64,000 nt of DNA from assembly GCA_950295325.1 (NCBI GenBank), contig OX485809.1, positions 41,759,081 to 41,823,080 of the forward strand, given 5' to 3'. The stretch comes from Polytrichum commune. Lineage: Eukaryota > Streptophyta > Polytrichopsida > Polytrichales > Polytrichaceae. Below, piece by piece: positions 42,653 to 54,779 of the stretch; positions within the stretch are counted from its first letter, which is position 1; the number at the start of each line of letters is the position of its first letter. Made by a program: the position numbers and the translations under genes. A model generated the notes under the pieces. It ran no database searches, was not told the origin of the DNA, and saw nothing but the letters and a program-made list of their open reading frames with translations.

Positions 42653-43538
42653 TGGCCACTTCTTCACACACGAGCCCAGAGCCGTGACCGTGAAATTGTG
42701 AGAGCCCAAAAGAAACAAAAGTGTCCAAAGGCCGTCCCAACACACACCTCCCAAATCATGTAGTGTGGTCACGGACCCTCAAGTGTCGTGTAAAGTCATA
42801 CGTAGCCGGGCCCTCCACCAAATGTTATTTCAAGGAATTTCGATTCACGTGGGTCCTCACGCATGATGAAATAAAATTAGGGCCGGTTCACACTATGGCC
42901 AAACTTCGAGAGGAGAAGCGTTTGGACCAATGAAAATGCAGAAATGTCCAAAGTCCGTCCTCTCGGCCTTCACATTAGAGGCCGAAGTCCAAAGGACGTC
43001 GCCTCCAAAAGAGCCTAGGTGGCAACACTTTTAGGAAGTTATGGCGCCAAGAGTTCAGCCTCTCGAGCCAAGTTTGGGTCGAGCAAAATGCTCGACCCAA
43101 ACTTCCGTCGAGAGGCCGAACTTTTTTTTCATTAAAATATTATAAATCTGAATATAGCTTCTCCTCTCGACATAGTTTGGTCTTGAAAAGTGACGCTTCT
43201 CCTCTGGACTTGGGCATAGTGTGAACCGGCCCTTAGTCAACGGTCGTGAGCGTTCAGAGTGCCATGGTCTCCCGACGGTTTTGTGTGAGACTTACCTCCG
43301 TGAGGTGGTTTTTGAAAATAGTTCAAGTGACCATGAAGCATGATCCATTCATTGGATGCCACGTAGGAATCCATGTCGACTTTACATTGCATCTTGCATT
43401 CACATACATACTCCGTCGGTCCCTTGAGCGTAGTGTGAAGAAGCGAACTTGGACCACCGGCTCCACCTTCTCCTCCACCAATGAGAGTGCTTGAAGTGCA
43501 CCGGTCACGGGCTCTCAGTCTCGTGTGTGACGTGGCCC
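42653..43538 (-). mobile_element. TIR element family H529, copy with nested MITE
   Basis: The left end 'tggccacttcttcacacacg' and the right end 'cgtgtgtgacgtggccc' are inverted repeats, extending through 'agcccagagccgtgacc'/'ggtcacgggctct' for about 37 bp. TCA flanks both sides (42,650-42,652; 43,539-43,541). Without the 353-bp insert and one TTA it would be about 530 bp. The interior aligns in reverse with 6,950-7,400. The 3-bp duplication and GGGCC-type ends suggest the PIF/Harbinger group. There is no transposase. Confidence 0.85.
42880..43232. mobile_element. PIF/Harbinger-like MITE, 353 bp, nested in H529
   Basis: The left end 'gggccggttcacactatggc' and the right end 'gggcatagtgtgaaccggccc' (inverted) are flanked by TTA at 42,877-42,879 and 43,233-43,235. 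'gaggagaagcg' near the left and 'cgcttctcctct' near the right extend the pairing. The H529 relative at 6,950-7,400 lacks it at the equivalent point. Confidence 0.95.
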
Positions 43539-43544
43539 TCAATC

Positions 43545-44330
43545 AAAAGCAAGCAAGCAAGGGAGGGAGGGAGAAAGGTGTGGAAGGAAGGAAGGAAGGA
43601 AGGAAGGAATACATAGCCACCCACCCCGGCCGGGAACACAAAGGGGAATGGTAGGCGTCCTCCCTCCTTCCCTCCCAACCCACGTGTAGTCTAAAATTAC
43701 GCCATTTGTCCCCCCCCCCCCCCCCCTACAACCACCACTTCCACTGCCTAATTTGGCACATACAATTTCCCACGTTGATTGGGTCGTCGACGAATCTCAT
43801 GGCACCCCCAAAAAAGAACCCTAACAATACTACTAAAGAAACCCCGTATTGACTTTGGAGGGTTGAATTTACAACACACACACACACACACACACACATC
43901 CAACAAGCGAATGGTGTCACAGGATAAGGAAGGAGGATAGCAGTGCATGTGCGGGGAATGGGGGTTTCCATGTCGGATGCAAGCGGCCGTGGCACACTTG
44001 GAGGGGAATATTCCTCCTTGTGTCTCGAAATAGAAGAGCCCCTTTCCGGTGACTTCGGTTGCTATTGTAGCCTTCTTCCCGACCCATGCCTTCTCTAAAG
44101 TTGTTTTAGTTGGTTACTTTTCCTTCTCCTCCTTCTTCTTCCAAAGAACCCACGTTTCTCCGAGGATAGGATAGGAAACATGCGATTTAGTACGAGCTAG
44201 TCGGCAAATCGAAGTCGAAGCCGTAGCCACTTTCCTCATAAGTTTTAGAGATCGTGTGAATTTCTTATTCAATATCAAAGTCAATATTATCATGGCCATG
44301 TAATCCCCCTTCTTTCTCCCCCGCTATTAT
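43545..44330. other. gene-free stretch with microsatellites
   Basis: Holds (GGAA)n at about 43,579-43,608 preceded by AAGC and GGGA units, a C run at about 43,710-43,726, and (AC)n at about 43,872-43,899. No gene is supported. Confidence 0.5.
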
Positions 44331-44335
44331 GTTGA

Positions 44336-44476
44336 CTATTGAACCTGGAATGATTAACATATTTTGAGCACATTAGTCCATTTTTTTTTAAACCTACGTT
44401 TCTTTTGGTACCATTTTTAAGAGCCACATCTAACCACATGCCACTCAAATGTAGGTGTGCAATTAAGAGAAATAAC
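44336..44476 (+). repeat. dispersed repeat family R370, partial copy 4
   Basis: Matches the last third of the R370 copies: 'ggaatgattaacatattttg', 'gagcacattagtcca', 'aaatgtaggtgtgcaattaa'. Confidence 0.55.
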
Positions 44477-44479
44477 CAA

Positions 44480-45345
44480 ATTAGACAAAGTCGCCCTTAA
44501 TAATGTAAACAATATCCATGATCAACACATTACCACTCCAACAAAATACGTAAACGCCACCACCATCATAGTCCACACTAACTATAGATTAGGCCACGTT
44601 CACTTCCAATTTGTTCCAAGCCCAATACCAAGATGATTCTACAAACAAATGAAATTCAACCAAAAGGACCCCCACCCCCTCTCAACCCCAAATCGTGGAA
44701 ATCAATCATCCAAAAAGAAAGATCACACCGATGAACATCAAGGAATTAATACGAGGCTTCTCTCTCTTTTAGACACTCGAGCTTGGGCTTTATGGCATCC
44801 AGGTAAAACCCACCCATTGTGGATGAAAACTTCTAGTGAAAAACGAGCCAGCATATAGAAGTGTGTTTTAAGTAATCTAGACTTGTATATGAATTATGGA
44901 CCAAATGAAATTCTATATGTGCACTTTTATCAGTGAACTTTATGATAGAAATGGCAGCAAATAATTCTAGACGTGGACTGCATTTTTGTTGTTGTTGTAG
45001 CACGTGTTAATTAGTTGCATGCCCACTATGTTATTTGTGACTGGTTGAAGTTCAAGATTTCAAGAAATTTACCGATTGTTTTAGAGCAATTTATGGAATA
45101 TACCTCGAATTAATGAAGAAAGTCTGAGATATTGCAACATGTGTCTGGTTGGACTTGGAAACACTAGGATTTTAACTAGTTTAGCCCAAAATCCTCCCAG
45201 GGCATTGGTGATATGTTAGAGTTATAAGCAAATTCATCGTTGAATCTAGCCTCCCTAAGGAATATTATCATCGGCATTATCTCCAAAAGTTGTTATGAAA
45301 ATGCAAGTTGACAAATGTTCACATAGCAATCGGGTTATGTTATGC
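44480..45345. other. gene-free stretch, possible LTR body
   Basis: No gene. It may be the upstream part of the LTR-like repeat that becomes recognisable at 45,350, but no copy of this part was found elsewhere in the window. Confidence 0.35.
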
Positions 45346-45349
45346 ATAA

Positions 45350-45750
45350 GGTCAAGGCATCCATAGTCGACCATGTCCATTTAACCACTTACTTAGAATC
45401 ATGTAATGTTGACATGGATGAGCACTGTATTTTTAAGGTGAACAAAGTTGAGGTTTATGTGGTGGGAGCTTGTGATTGATTGCCCTCATAAGAGTTTTGG
45501 CAATTGTCGTAGCCAAGCGTTAACATTTAGATAAGTGGTTATGGGTTAAACCTATAGATTGAATATGTGTTACCCTAACTTTGTCACTTTGAAAATTGTA
45601 GCAATTTCCATATTCATGAATTATTTTATTATTTTTCATTCTACTTAGAATTTGTTTCTCTTCACAAGAGAAATAATTCCCTACTATTACTCCTCTTTAA
45701 AAAAATGAAAACCTTCTTACTCTATTCGTTATAGATGCCTCAACCTTATA
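45350..45750 (+). repeat. LTR-like dispersed repeat, copy A
   Basis: About 400 bp aligning in order with 50,906-51,307 at roughly three-quarters identity by eye: 'aaggcatccatag', 'tccatttaac', 'gtgattgattgccct', 'gtgttaccctaactt', 'tagaatttgtttctc', 'gatgcctcaacctt'. The composition and layout resemble the promoter-to-end part of a plant LTR. No internal retrotransposon genes lie between the two copies, so they are probably independent solo pieces. Confidence 0.6.
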
Positions 45751-45958
45751 CTACTCAAAAATAGGTGTCCAAGTCTTTGTCAGTCTCTAGCCTAGTCCCC
45801 TTTGAGCACGACTCTAATTAGGGTCATGTTCTTCACGGTTGTATTTTGTCCTCCTATAATGGTAACATTTGTCTAAAAAGAAAAGGGAAAAAAAACATTA
45901 GAAAACGAGCACATACAAGCCTTCGTACTTTCGGGCTTGTGGGCCCAAGATCAATGAA

Positions 45959-46378
45959 GGTGAGTTTCCATGCAGGCCGCTCACCCACTAGATCCTAGAT
46001 AACAGTGCTTCGGAAGCCTTCGCATGTAGTTAAGCACAAGCCGCCATCCAATCACATTAAGGTGGTCTGCTAGAATGTGGAGGCCCGTGAACACAGACCA
46101 CTAGACTTCCATGCGCCCACTAGAGAATCTTTAACCTACAAGTGCCGGTCACCAAGAGATGAAGACTCATTGCAAACTCAAGAACACCAGTGTTGGTCTA
46201 GAACCCCATCCTTGATAACCGAGAGGAGGAGGTTAGTAGGTGGACTTGGATTTGAGAAGATGGGAGTAACTAGTTGGCACATATGAACCCTACCCACCAG
46301 ATTCCCTCTACATTTGGACGGGTTTGTCCTTATTCACACTAGAAATTGGTGGGTGAGCGGCCTACATGGACCCTCACC
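45959..46378. mobile_element. TIR element, about 420 bp (GGTGAG ends)
   Basis: The left end 'ggtgagtttccatgcaggcc' plus 'gctcacccacta' is the inverse of the right end 'ggtgggtgagcggcctacat' plus 'ggaccctcacc'. The inverted repeats are about 38 bp. The target duplication is unclear. Its right half recurs inverted at 63,706-63,900. Superfamily unassigned. Confidence 0.75.
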
Positions 46379-46518
46379 CTTAGAGCATTATCCCAAACCC
46401 AATAACATAATTAACATAATTTATTATTAGAAACGGTGTGGCTTTGAGCTAGTTGTTACCAGCTAGTAAGAAGAGGTCCATGAACTACTATAGTCTAGGA
46501 AGGACTGAGTGTGAGCTA

Positions 46519-46909
46519 CACTAAATATGATATTTAGTGTCACCAATTCTACATGTATTGCTCAATACTGATTGTAAACCAAGGTGTAGTGTCACCAACA
46601 CCAAATGTTAACCCAACGTTATTTGTCATTCCTTGTAGATTTAAAAAAAATTAAAAAAATTGGAGGGGGGATTATTGATTTACAGTGTTGCAATTATTGT
46701 CACTTACCCGGTGACTTTCATCCAAATTTCAATCATCCATGATAATATTTCATCACAAGTTGATGACAAGATAAGGTAGGGTTTTGGCCAATGGATGAGC
46801 TCATCCATCATCCCTGACAGTATTTGTTTACATATTCATAAGAAACGTCATCCACAAAATGACCATAGTGACATAAAATACCATATGACATAAAATATTA
46901 TATTTAGTG
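46519..46909. mobile_element. TA-flanked MITE, 391-bp variant
   Basis: The left end 'cactaaatatgatatttagt' and the right end 'attatatttagtg' are flanked by TA. It is longer than other copies, with unrelated interior sequence including a second 'tgtagtgtcacc' block, so it may be a compound or a related subfamily. Confidence 0.65.
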
Positions 46910-46911
46910 TA

Positions 46912-47035
46912 GTACCGACTAGAAATGGGATATGTGAGCCGACTGCTTCATGGCATGCTCCATTACATTTGTTCACGATTTTCGTTTTTTGAAAGAGAAC
47001 ACAACGTACAACCTTAGTAAGGTCATGAGATGAGA
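46912..47035 (+). repeat. fragment of interspersed repeat family T230
   Basis: 'gggatatgtgagccgactgc' and 'cgtacaaccttagtaa' match in order the blocks at 49,880-49,965 and 50,500-50,590. See the T230 entry. Confidence 0.5.
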
Positions 47036-47088
47036 AGTGTCCAATTAAGAAGAAGAATGCCCCCACATACTAAAGGCCTAGCTGCACT

Positions 47089-47107
47089 TTGGGGGGGGGG
47101 GGGGGGG
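47089..47107. repeat. poly-G run
   Basis: About 18 uninterrupted G in AT-rich surroundings. Confidence 0.9.
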
Positions 47108-47185
47108 CATCCCGGATTTAACCCTGTCACCGGCCTGAATAGGGTAACGTCGTTTGCACATGAAGGTTGCATAGTGGGGGCATAA

Positions 47186-47560
47186 GAGCATCTCCACCCT
47201 TGGGCAGAAAGGCAGGCTCTCGAAATGCGCTTTGAAGGGCTCCAAGCATGCACTTAATTTTTTTAGGGTGGCACTCCCCCACCGTAACTTGCATACTAGC
47301 TCTTCAAGCCAAAAAATTGTCAGGAATATTTCATGTATTCCCAAAAGTGGCACGATTCATTGAATCGCAAGTGGATGAGGCCCCGGAATGTGGGCGCAGC
47401 AAGAGCAACGCTCACCCGCGAGAATAGTGAGTGGAGCCGGAAGTTTGAAGAGCCCTGGCAATCAAGGCCTCGGTGTTGGGGAGGGGTGGGGCAGGTTTTT
47501 CTCCAAGGCCGCATTAAAGGGCTTGCCAAGTCCCTTTAACGCGGCAGGGTGGAGATGCTC
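47186..47560. mobile_element. Harbinger-like MITE with GAGCATCTCC ends, 375 bp
   Basis: The ends 'gagcatctccaccct' and 'agggtggagatgctc' are perfect inverted repeats. TAA lies at 47,183-47,185 and 47,561-47,563. The GAGCATCTCCA terminus with a TAA duplication is a widespread plant MITE type. No coding capacity; short open frames inside are incidental. Confidence 0.92.
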
Positions 47561-47564
47561 TAAG

Positions 47565-49675
47565 ACCTATATCCACCATAGTTGCTTGCACATTGCGAAG
47601 CATCTCCTACTCACAAGCAACTCCGACACAATTGTTCGGAAGGAATGGTTATCATCCTCGGCACAACGACATCCATCCATGCCGAACGCCCAAACCTTGG
47701 GTATTTGAGGACGGTGGGAGATTGGGATCTTCAACAACTTGTGGACATTTTAAGGGAGCCTTAACATGTCGATCAACTTTGTCACAAGTCACAAGAGGAG
47801 AGATATCTGAGTTTGTTGGTCGCCACTGGGATTGCAGGTTGCAACAGGTTGCATTGATATGCTCACTATCACAAGGTTACAATTGGGAGAGAGGTCAAAG
47901 GAACCATGAAGTCGGGAGGAGGCGACTGTGGCACACATTTTGCGAAGAATTATTGCTTTGTAATCAGGAAGCAATATGGGCGACGAATGAACAACCTTAC
48001 AATGCTACGTCCTCGCCCAATCCGTGTTTGCAAGTAAGATTTTTCAACATTGTAGTCCCCACTACAATTGTTATTTGCGATTGGTTGCATTTTCCTAGGT
48101 ATGGCTTGCAATGTCATATCCCGATGTTAATGATTGTGGAATGAGGTTTGGATGTCAAGAGCGATGTTTGGATCGAAGTAAGCCACAACGAAGTTTAGAT
48201 GTTGGGTCAATCTTTCATGGTGTGGGGTTTCAATCTTGAGGTGGCAATTGTGGTTGTGATTTAAGTGGCATGTTTTTGTAACTTGCGCATGGATTGATGT
48301 TGGGATTGTAGACCACCCATCCCAACCTTGGATTGCATGTAGTTTCAATGATTTGAGGTCATCATGATGCCTCCATCTCATTACTTTAAGTATTTGGTTA
48401 AATCGATTCATGTCTCGGACATGTGAGTTGCCATGTGCATGAATATATGCACGGGACATCAATTTGTGAAGCGAAAGTTGTAGCCTCCTCTTCCAAACTT
48501 TTTGGTGTGTGATAGGATTTAGGCTTGAATCAATGATATGAGTTTGTGTGTGAGTTCACATGTCAAGTGTCCTTGCTCCCAAGTTCCCAATAAGCTCCAA
48601 CAATCCCAAGTATAGCCACAACAATGGGGTCAGTTGGCAAACATGTGGACATAAAAACGTTGGCAATGTTGGATGAAATACCCGTATGCCAATACATAGT
48701 CGTTGGTGCGGGCTCCATCTTGCCTCCCTCCCCCTCAACCTTGGCTAGTCCCGCGGAGTAGCGCTCACAATCCATGTGGGAGAGGTAAACATGAGAGATG
48801 AAGCCCCTGAAAGTCCTCTAGTATGTATTTGTAAACCATTCTTTTAAAATTTTGATCTTCTTTTTTGCCATAGCTTGGTTGAAGTGGGCAATTCTCAAAT
48901 TCTAGTGGATTTCATCCAATATTCAGTAGTTAAAGTCTCATTCATGATAGGATTAGAGGCTATTGTTGTGACAAGTTGGTTATTGTTTGTAAGCACCTTC
49001 TCCTTGCCTTTGACTCAATAAGGAGAAGGTTGGCCAAGGTAGAACGAGGTTTTTTTTGGCATTTGGAGAATCATGCATACTCTCATCATAGTAAAGCAAT
49101 AGGATTACTAAACCCCGAATTTCAATGATTGAGATTGGTGGTGTAGTCGACAGGGTTAATCCCAAGTAAAAACTTGAGGATAGACGTAGTCTAATGGAGC
49201 CGAGTGATTTGGACTCCAAAACTTTATGATTGAACCTTGACATGAGAGCGAATGAATGGTGTTAATTTTGCAATTATTTGGATGCATGGAATGCCAATTG
49301 TTGAACTCTGCAATTGGAATTGAGTGAAGTTGTGGTATGTGTAAAAGAGAAGGCTCTGAGCATTGAGTTATGCGAGTGAGCTTTTGAGGCTTGAGCAAAG
49401 TACTTAGAAGCTGCTAAAATTAAAGTTGATTATAGTCAAGTTAATCTAAGGCAATAATCAGAAGGAAATATTAAGTGGGAGAGTAGTGGCTATCGCCTCG
49501 TGTCTACGTCGAATTGTTAACATTATGTAAGCTTCTACAAAGTTAGAATGTACCATAATTTGACAATTAGAAAGACATTGACGGAATTGTAAGCTAAACT
49601 ACCGGAAAGATGGGTCTAGTGGTTTCAAAATAGCATGGCATCGATTTCGAGAACGACTTTGTGCCAGACTGGCTA
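47565..49675. other. gene-free stretch
   Basis: A plus-strand open frame of 183 codons (47,593-48,144) and a minus-strand one of 111 codons (48,127-48,462) were inspected. Neither shows a recognised motif nor a plausible intron structure. They may be decayed transposon coding sequence. Nothing else is supported. Confidence 0.4.
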
Positions 49676-49689
49676 TCTAGCTACAATAT

Positions 49690-50595
49690 AGTGGTCCACA
49701 AATTGCATGTTTAGAAAAAGAACTCAAGATACAACCTTAATTAGTGTCACAAAGAGGCTTTCCACTTACCCACCCCCTCATCCGTTTATCGAAACCCAAC
49801 AACCCAACAAGTTCCATTACGTAACTTAGGCGCTTGTTGGGAATTCACTGCTCCATTGGTGCCATCTAGGAAAGGCATATGCAAACCGATGGGCCTCATT
49901 ATTTTGGTTTACACTTTTCATTTTCAGAAAAACAAGAATCCAAAGTACAACCTTAGCCATGTGACAAGAGGTTTTAAATCATCCACCCCCCCCCCTCACC
50001 CCGGTTACCAAATCCCAACAACCACGTGGAAGTCACTTTGTTGTCAAGTTCAACACCACATGCGAACAAAGTTTGCTACCTCTGTATTACATGCCATAGA
50101 TAATTTTAAAATTTAAGATATTTTTTCTACATATACATAATCATTGATAATATTTATATATATTTATATATTTAAATGAGTCGTCTTCATTTTGTAGTTA
50201 ATTTTTGTAGTTCAATTATGCGTTATTCTAGTTAGAAACCCTTTCTTTAAAAAAAATCATCAGATTTAGTTACCATTTTTTACTATGTAATAGGTACCGT
50301 GTATATTTTCTCATTATTTTTTTTTGATAAAAGTTTGACCCATTTTGGTGATGCTTTATGTAAGAAGTATGATTTTTTACATGTAAAGTGTTTGCACGTG
50401 GTTGTTCAACTTTACAATGGAGTGACCTCCTCGTGCCAACAACCAAACGAGTTCCACAGCGTGACTTGCGCACCCCAATGAAATTACAAGCCAACTAGGA
50501 AAAGGATATGCGAGCCGATTACTTTTGTGGAGGGGCCCATTGTATTTGCATTTAAGAAAAAGAACCCGAGATGCGACCTTGGTAACAAAGATATT
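49690..50595 (+). repeat. interspersed/tandem repeat family T230 cluster
   Basis: A unit of roughly 230 bp recurs: 'accttaattagtgtcacaa', 'ccaccccctcatccg', 'acccaacaacc', 'agttccattacgtaactt', 'ccatctaggaaaggcatatg', 'aaaaagaactcaagatacaa'. Starts are near 49,730, 49,960 and (partial) 50,410. Related pieces lie at 46,912-47,035 and 55,110-55,210. The copy at 55,192 carries 'cggttgcgaatcccc', which is B-box-like, so a tRNA-derived SINE is possible but unproven. Confidence 0.6.
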
Positions 50596-50905
50596 CAAAG
50601 AGTAAAGCAAATGAAACGATGGGTTTAGTTCCAAATTTTGGGTTTAGGAGAAATAAAACAAAGTCGTCCAACTTTTCTTAGCTTACATTATCCTACACAA
50701 AGAGTGTGGTCAGTCTATACAAAGTTGGTTTTCTAGCTTGTCCTATTGGGATGGGTGGGCCGAGCTAGCTTTGGCATAGGCTGGGATTTAGGACATCAGG
50801 TCCTATGTGCATACCTTGTTTCAAGAACCTAAATTTTTCTCAAAGTTTGAGAGGTGGAAAGAGGAGGTCCCATAGAGTTTCACCCAACTTTCAAATAGAT
50901 CTTGA

Positions 50906-51307
50906 GGTTAAGGCATCCATAATCAACTAAGTCCATTTAACTGCTAAGTAGGATCATGTAATGCCAACAAGGATGAGATTTATATCTTTTTAAGCGAATG
51001 GAGTTAAGGGTTATGTGGTGGCCACTTGTGATTGATTACCCTAATAAGAAGTTTGACAACTGTTGTAGCCAAGCATTAGAGTTTAGATGAGCGGTGTTGG
51101 GTTAACCTATAAATAGACTTTGTGTTACCCTAACTTTACTACTTCAAAGTTTATAGCAATTTCCATGTTCATGATTTTATTTATCTATTTCGTTTTTGCA
51201 TCCTTGTTAGAATTTGTTTCTCATCACAAGAAAAATAGCGTCACATTGTTACTCCTCCTAAATAGATGCAAGCCCTCCTATTTTATCGTTTAGTGATGTC
51301 TCAACCT
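50906..51307 (+). repeat. LTR-like dispersed repeat, copy B
   Basis: Same order of blocks as 45,350-45,750. This copy has 'cctataaatagac' near 51,106, a good TATA box, followed by 'gtgttaccctaactt'. That supports an LTR promoter origin. Boundaries are not defined. Confidence 0.6.
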
Positions 51308-51309
51308 TG

Positions 51310-54300
51310 ATATGCATTAACAAAAAATTGGATATTGAGACCATCCATAAGTTGCTTATTTGAAGGTTGACATGTATTATGAAAGGGGGGGGGCAATTTA
51401 AATTGTCCCCTACATGTTCAGTTAAGAAATCATTTGCATAATAATAAAGATAAAGATAATAAAGATGATAAAGATGATGATGATGATGATGATAATAATA
51501 ATAATGTTTCATGAATTTATTTTGTATGAACTCAAATGAAAGAATTTAGGGGTAAAACAACCGTTTAAGAGTGTTGGGGTTTCAAGTCAAATTAAAGACA
51601 TATTATAATGTAAGACCCATGGTCTCGTCCTTTAGCTCAAGACAACAAGTATATTCAATTGTGTCCACTAACAAAACATTAAAATATCTAGCATTCTTTT
51701 TCTTGTGGTTGCACAAATCCATACACACACATGCACAAACTGATGATAAAAAGAGGGAGGTGTGAAAGTTATATCACAATTTGTGCAGGGAATTAAATTT
51801 TCAAGGACATACAACTATATGCTAAGTTACCACATAAAATTTGAGATTGCACAAAATTGTCAATTTTCATAGCTTGATGTTAAAACTAATGCTTAACATT
51901 GACTGACGACACTATATTTTAATTTGATTAATATTATCAACTCAACAATCGAGAGGAGATGCAAACATGGTGTTAGTATCTTACTCATTGATATTGAAGA
52001 ACACACGATTACTTCATTGCATACATCAACAACTTGGGAATGGCTTTCAACAACACATAGGTATGCTTTGGGACTCTAAATTAGAGGTGGAATTTGCAAG
52101 CTACACATTGTCTTGAACGACGCATTAGGTAATGTAGGCAACATAACTTGCAGCCACACGTACATGAAAGCATCAATTCATAGTTTGCACCACCATTCTT
52201 CTCTATCTTCAAAACTACAACTTTGACTTCATAATTAATCTTTAACCTTAAACACTAAAAGTTTGAGAAACATACCTTGATGTCATGGTCAACAAAAAGG
52301 TTTCCCCTATGGCCAATTGTTTCCATCATTATATTCATGTTCATGGAATCTTTGCATACAAAATAATCTACAAACCTATCATCATTGATAGGATTTCTTG
52401 TTAGGTACCTCAATCCGAATATTATTAGGTAGCTTATCAACACCTTCTCAACAAATAAATGACATGATTAGGGTCATTGAAGAGCTTAAAAAAATTCTTC
52501 ACAAATGACAAGTTGAATAACAATAGCTCAATATCAAATACTAGTACCATACAAAGGTGCATTCAACATTTGTCAATGTAGTGAGCAAAGTTCTTTGCAT
52601 TCAATCTCGACATTAGAGATTCATGCTTCGGTCTTTAAAATGCAATAAACACTTTTTGTTTTCTTTGACTTAGAGAGAAAGAAATTATAGTATTTATCTA
52701 AAAAATGTTGATCCTATAGATCCATGATTCAAACATTGGCTAAATCTACAATTTTTTTTGCTTACATATTTTCTTACAAATTGGTATAAGTCAAATTGAC
52801 ATATTGACATATTGGTATCGTGACAAAATACGCACTCAAAAGAAATGCAACACCTTACTCAAGATCTTAGGAAAAGAAGAAAATGCAAGCCCATGTTGAG
52901 TACGTTGTGCCATATAAGAAATAAACAATGTCCTAGTATCCCCTCACTTGTTGTGAGTCCGTAACAAACAACCCTCCTCAAAAAAATTATGTTGTCTCAA
53001 CCACTTTGAACTCTGCAGTCCGATCACATTTGAAACTGAAAGAAGAAAGCACCTACAAGCACGTTCATTTGATGACATTTAAAGAATAACACCAACATTA
53101 AGATAAACAACCCTTGACCTTTAAGGTGCCCCACAAAGGAACGACAAAGAAAATTTGGATGGAAAAGTGTTGTCCAACATTTCAAACATTTGCAATGTAG
53201 GAAAAATAATAGAAAAAATTATATCAAGACTATTAGTTGAATAACAATCGCAACATCCAAATATCCCCCATCATTTTTATTTTTTTATTTTATTTTTTGC
53301 TTATAAAGAACTACAAAAGTTGAAAAAAATCCTTGAAGATTTGATGTGAGATTCAAAATTCTTGGACACAACCAAACAATTGTTGCTATAGGCCTAATAT
53401 CTATTTTCTTTCAATCAAGAGATTGCCCACAAACCTTTTGGACAAAGTCCAAGACGTAAAACTCCATTGCATAGACCTTGTATGCATTCACTTGATTTTG
53501 ACATAATCTAAAGGGTTCCTCACACATTCCATCCAATTGTTGTCTACATGCAATTAGACTAGATTTTGCGCAAAGCCGACTACAATCGCCACCTACACTG
53601 CTGCATAAACCTCGATGACAATGCATGCAAAGCTCCAAAAACATAAGAAGACCCCATACTTGCCCTAACCCTAACCTACACCTAATCTCACCTGACCCTC
53701 AAAAGAGATGTGGCCATTAACAAACGTTTGTATGATAAATATCCATCATGAGCAACAAAGGAAGATATGTCCTAATCTAGAAGAAATTCGGTTTTGATAT
53801 GTAATCGTAAACATATTCATCGCAACAATTGATTGGACAATATCCTCAAGGACGTTTTCTCATTTTTCTTCCCAAATCTTTGTAAGAATGGAAGTATTCA
53901 CCTATATTTTAAGACAATGCATATTGATTGCATATATGTACCCGTGTTGTTGTGTGGCATCAATTAGATCACATGCACGATTGTGTTGGTGCTCACCGTA
54001 TTCCTCTTGTGAAAGCATTCTCCGGTGCCTTTCCAACAATTTGGAAGGAAGTCCGTCCGTCCGTCCGTCCGCCCGTCCTCATCCAACTCTTGACGAGCGG
54101 AATAAAGTCAAACGGAGGTGATGTGATCGGCTTGCTCTACATCCAGAAAATCGGATACGCTCAACTGTGGAGATTATTAAAAAGTACCATAGGCAAGCAA
54201 TGAATGATGTGTTTCCTAACCGACAAGTATATTCAAGGAAGTATATATATATATATATATATATGTGGAAACATGAAGGCTTGCATTTCTCATTTCAAAA

Positions 54301-54545
54301 TATATTTCCTTACCAATATGGTTGGGACATGATGCGTGGTACTTCCCTCTCGTTGAGCATACCAAATCACCTCCTTCACTTCCTCACCCGTCCCATTATG
54401 TGCGCAATCAACAAAGGTCTTGATGTTCTTGATGCAAAAATAGGTTCATGGCATGCCTTTATGTTTGAGGAACATATGTGGAAGTGATCCAAACATCAAC
54501 AGAGGATAAGAGTTGAGAAAACAATTGTTTTCAAGGGTAAAGTTT
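51310..54545. other. gene-free stretch
   Basis: Holds a mixed (GAT)n/(AAT)n tract at about 51,445-51,505, a CCGT/GTCC array at about 54,050-54,077 and (TA)n at about 54,243-54,264. Frames of up to 106 codons near 53.9-54.5 kb show no convincing family likeness. No gene is supported. Confidence 0.4.
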
Positions 54546-54552
54546 AGACTTA

Positions 54553-54773
54553 CACTAGATGTGATATTTAGTGTCACTTACTATTTGGATTTACATAGTG
54601 TTATATCTTTTGATTATTGATGTAATTTTTTTTTACCAAGTCAAGTTGTTAATGTTCTATAATGTCCACATTATCAATTTCACATTTGTCAGTAAATATA
54701 TGAGATGTAGAGTATATAGACATAGCATTGCGTAATTTCAAATAGTAAGTGACACCGAATATTATATTTAGTG
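54553..54773. mobile_element. TA-flanked MITE, 221-bp copy
   Basis: The left end 'cactagatgtgatatttagt' then 'gtcacttactatttgga' and the right end 'caaatagtaagtgacacc' then 'attatatttagtg' are inverted repeats of about 50 bp flanked by TA. Close to the copy at 63,301-63,523 in length and interior. Confidence 0.85.
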
Positions 54774-54779
54774 TACTTA

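Noticed and set aside
42317-42763. 148-codon frame on the plus strand
   Set aside because: It begins with GTG, runs into the H529 transposon end and has no family likeness.
47593-48144. 183-codon frame on the plus strand
   Set aside because: No recognised motif, and it overlaps several other random frames; possibly transposon debris.
51258-51512. Minus-strand frame rich in Tyr and His
   Set aside because: It is a translation of the GAT/AAT microsatellite.
53928-54203. Harbinger transposase-like peptide ('HDCVGAHRIPL')
   Set aside because: The resemblance to the 'CIGAIDGTHI' motif is short and lacks the catalytic Asp; no neighbouring blocks support it.
54553-54773. CACTA-superfamily transposon
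   Set aside because: The ends read CACTA...TAGTG, but flanking TA on both sides and the lack of a 3-bp duplication fit a Tc1/pogo-type MITE better.
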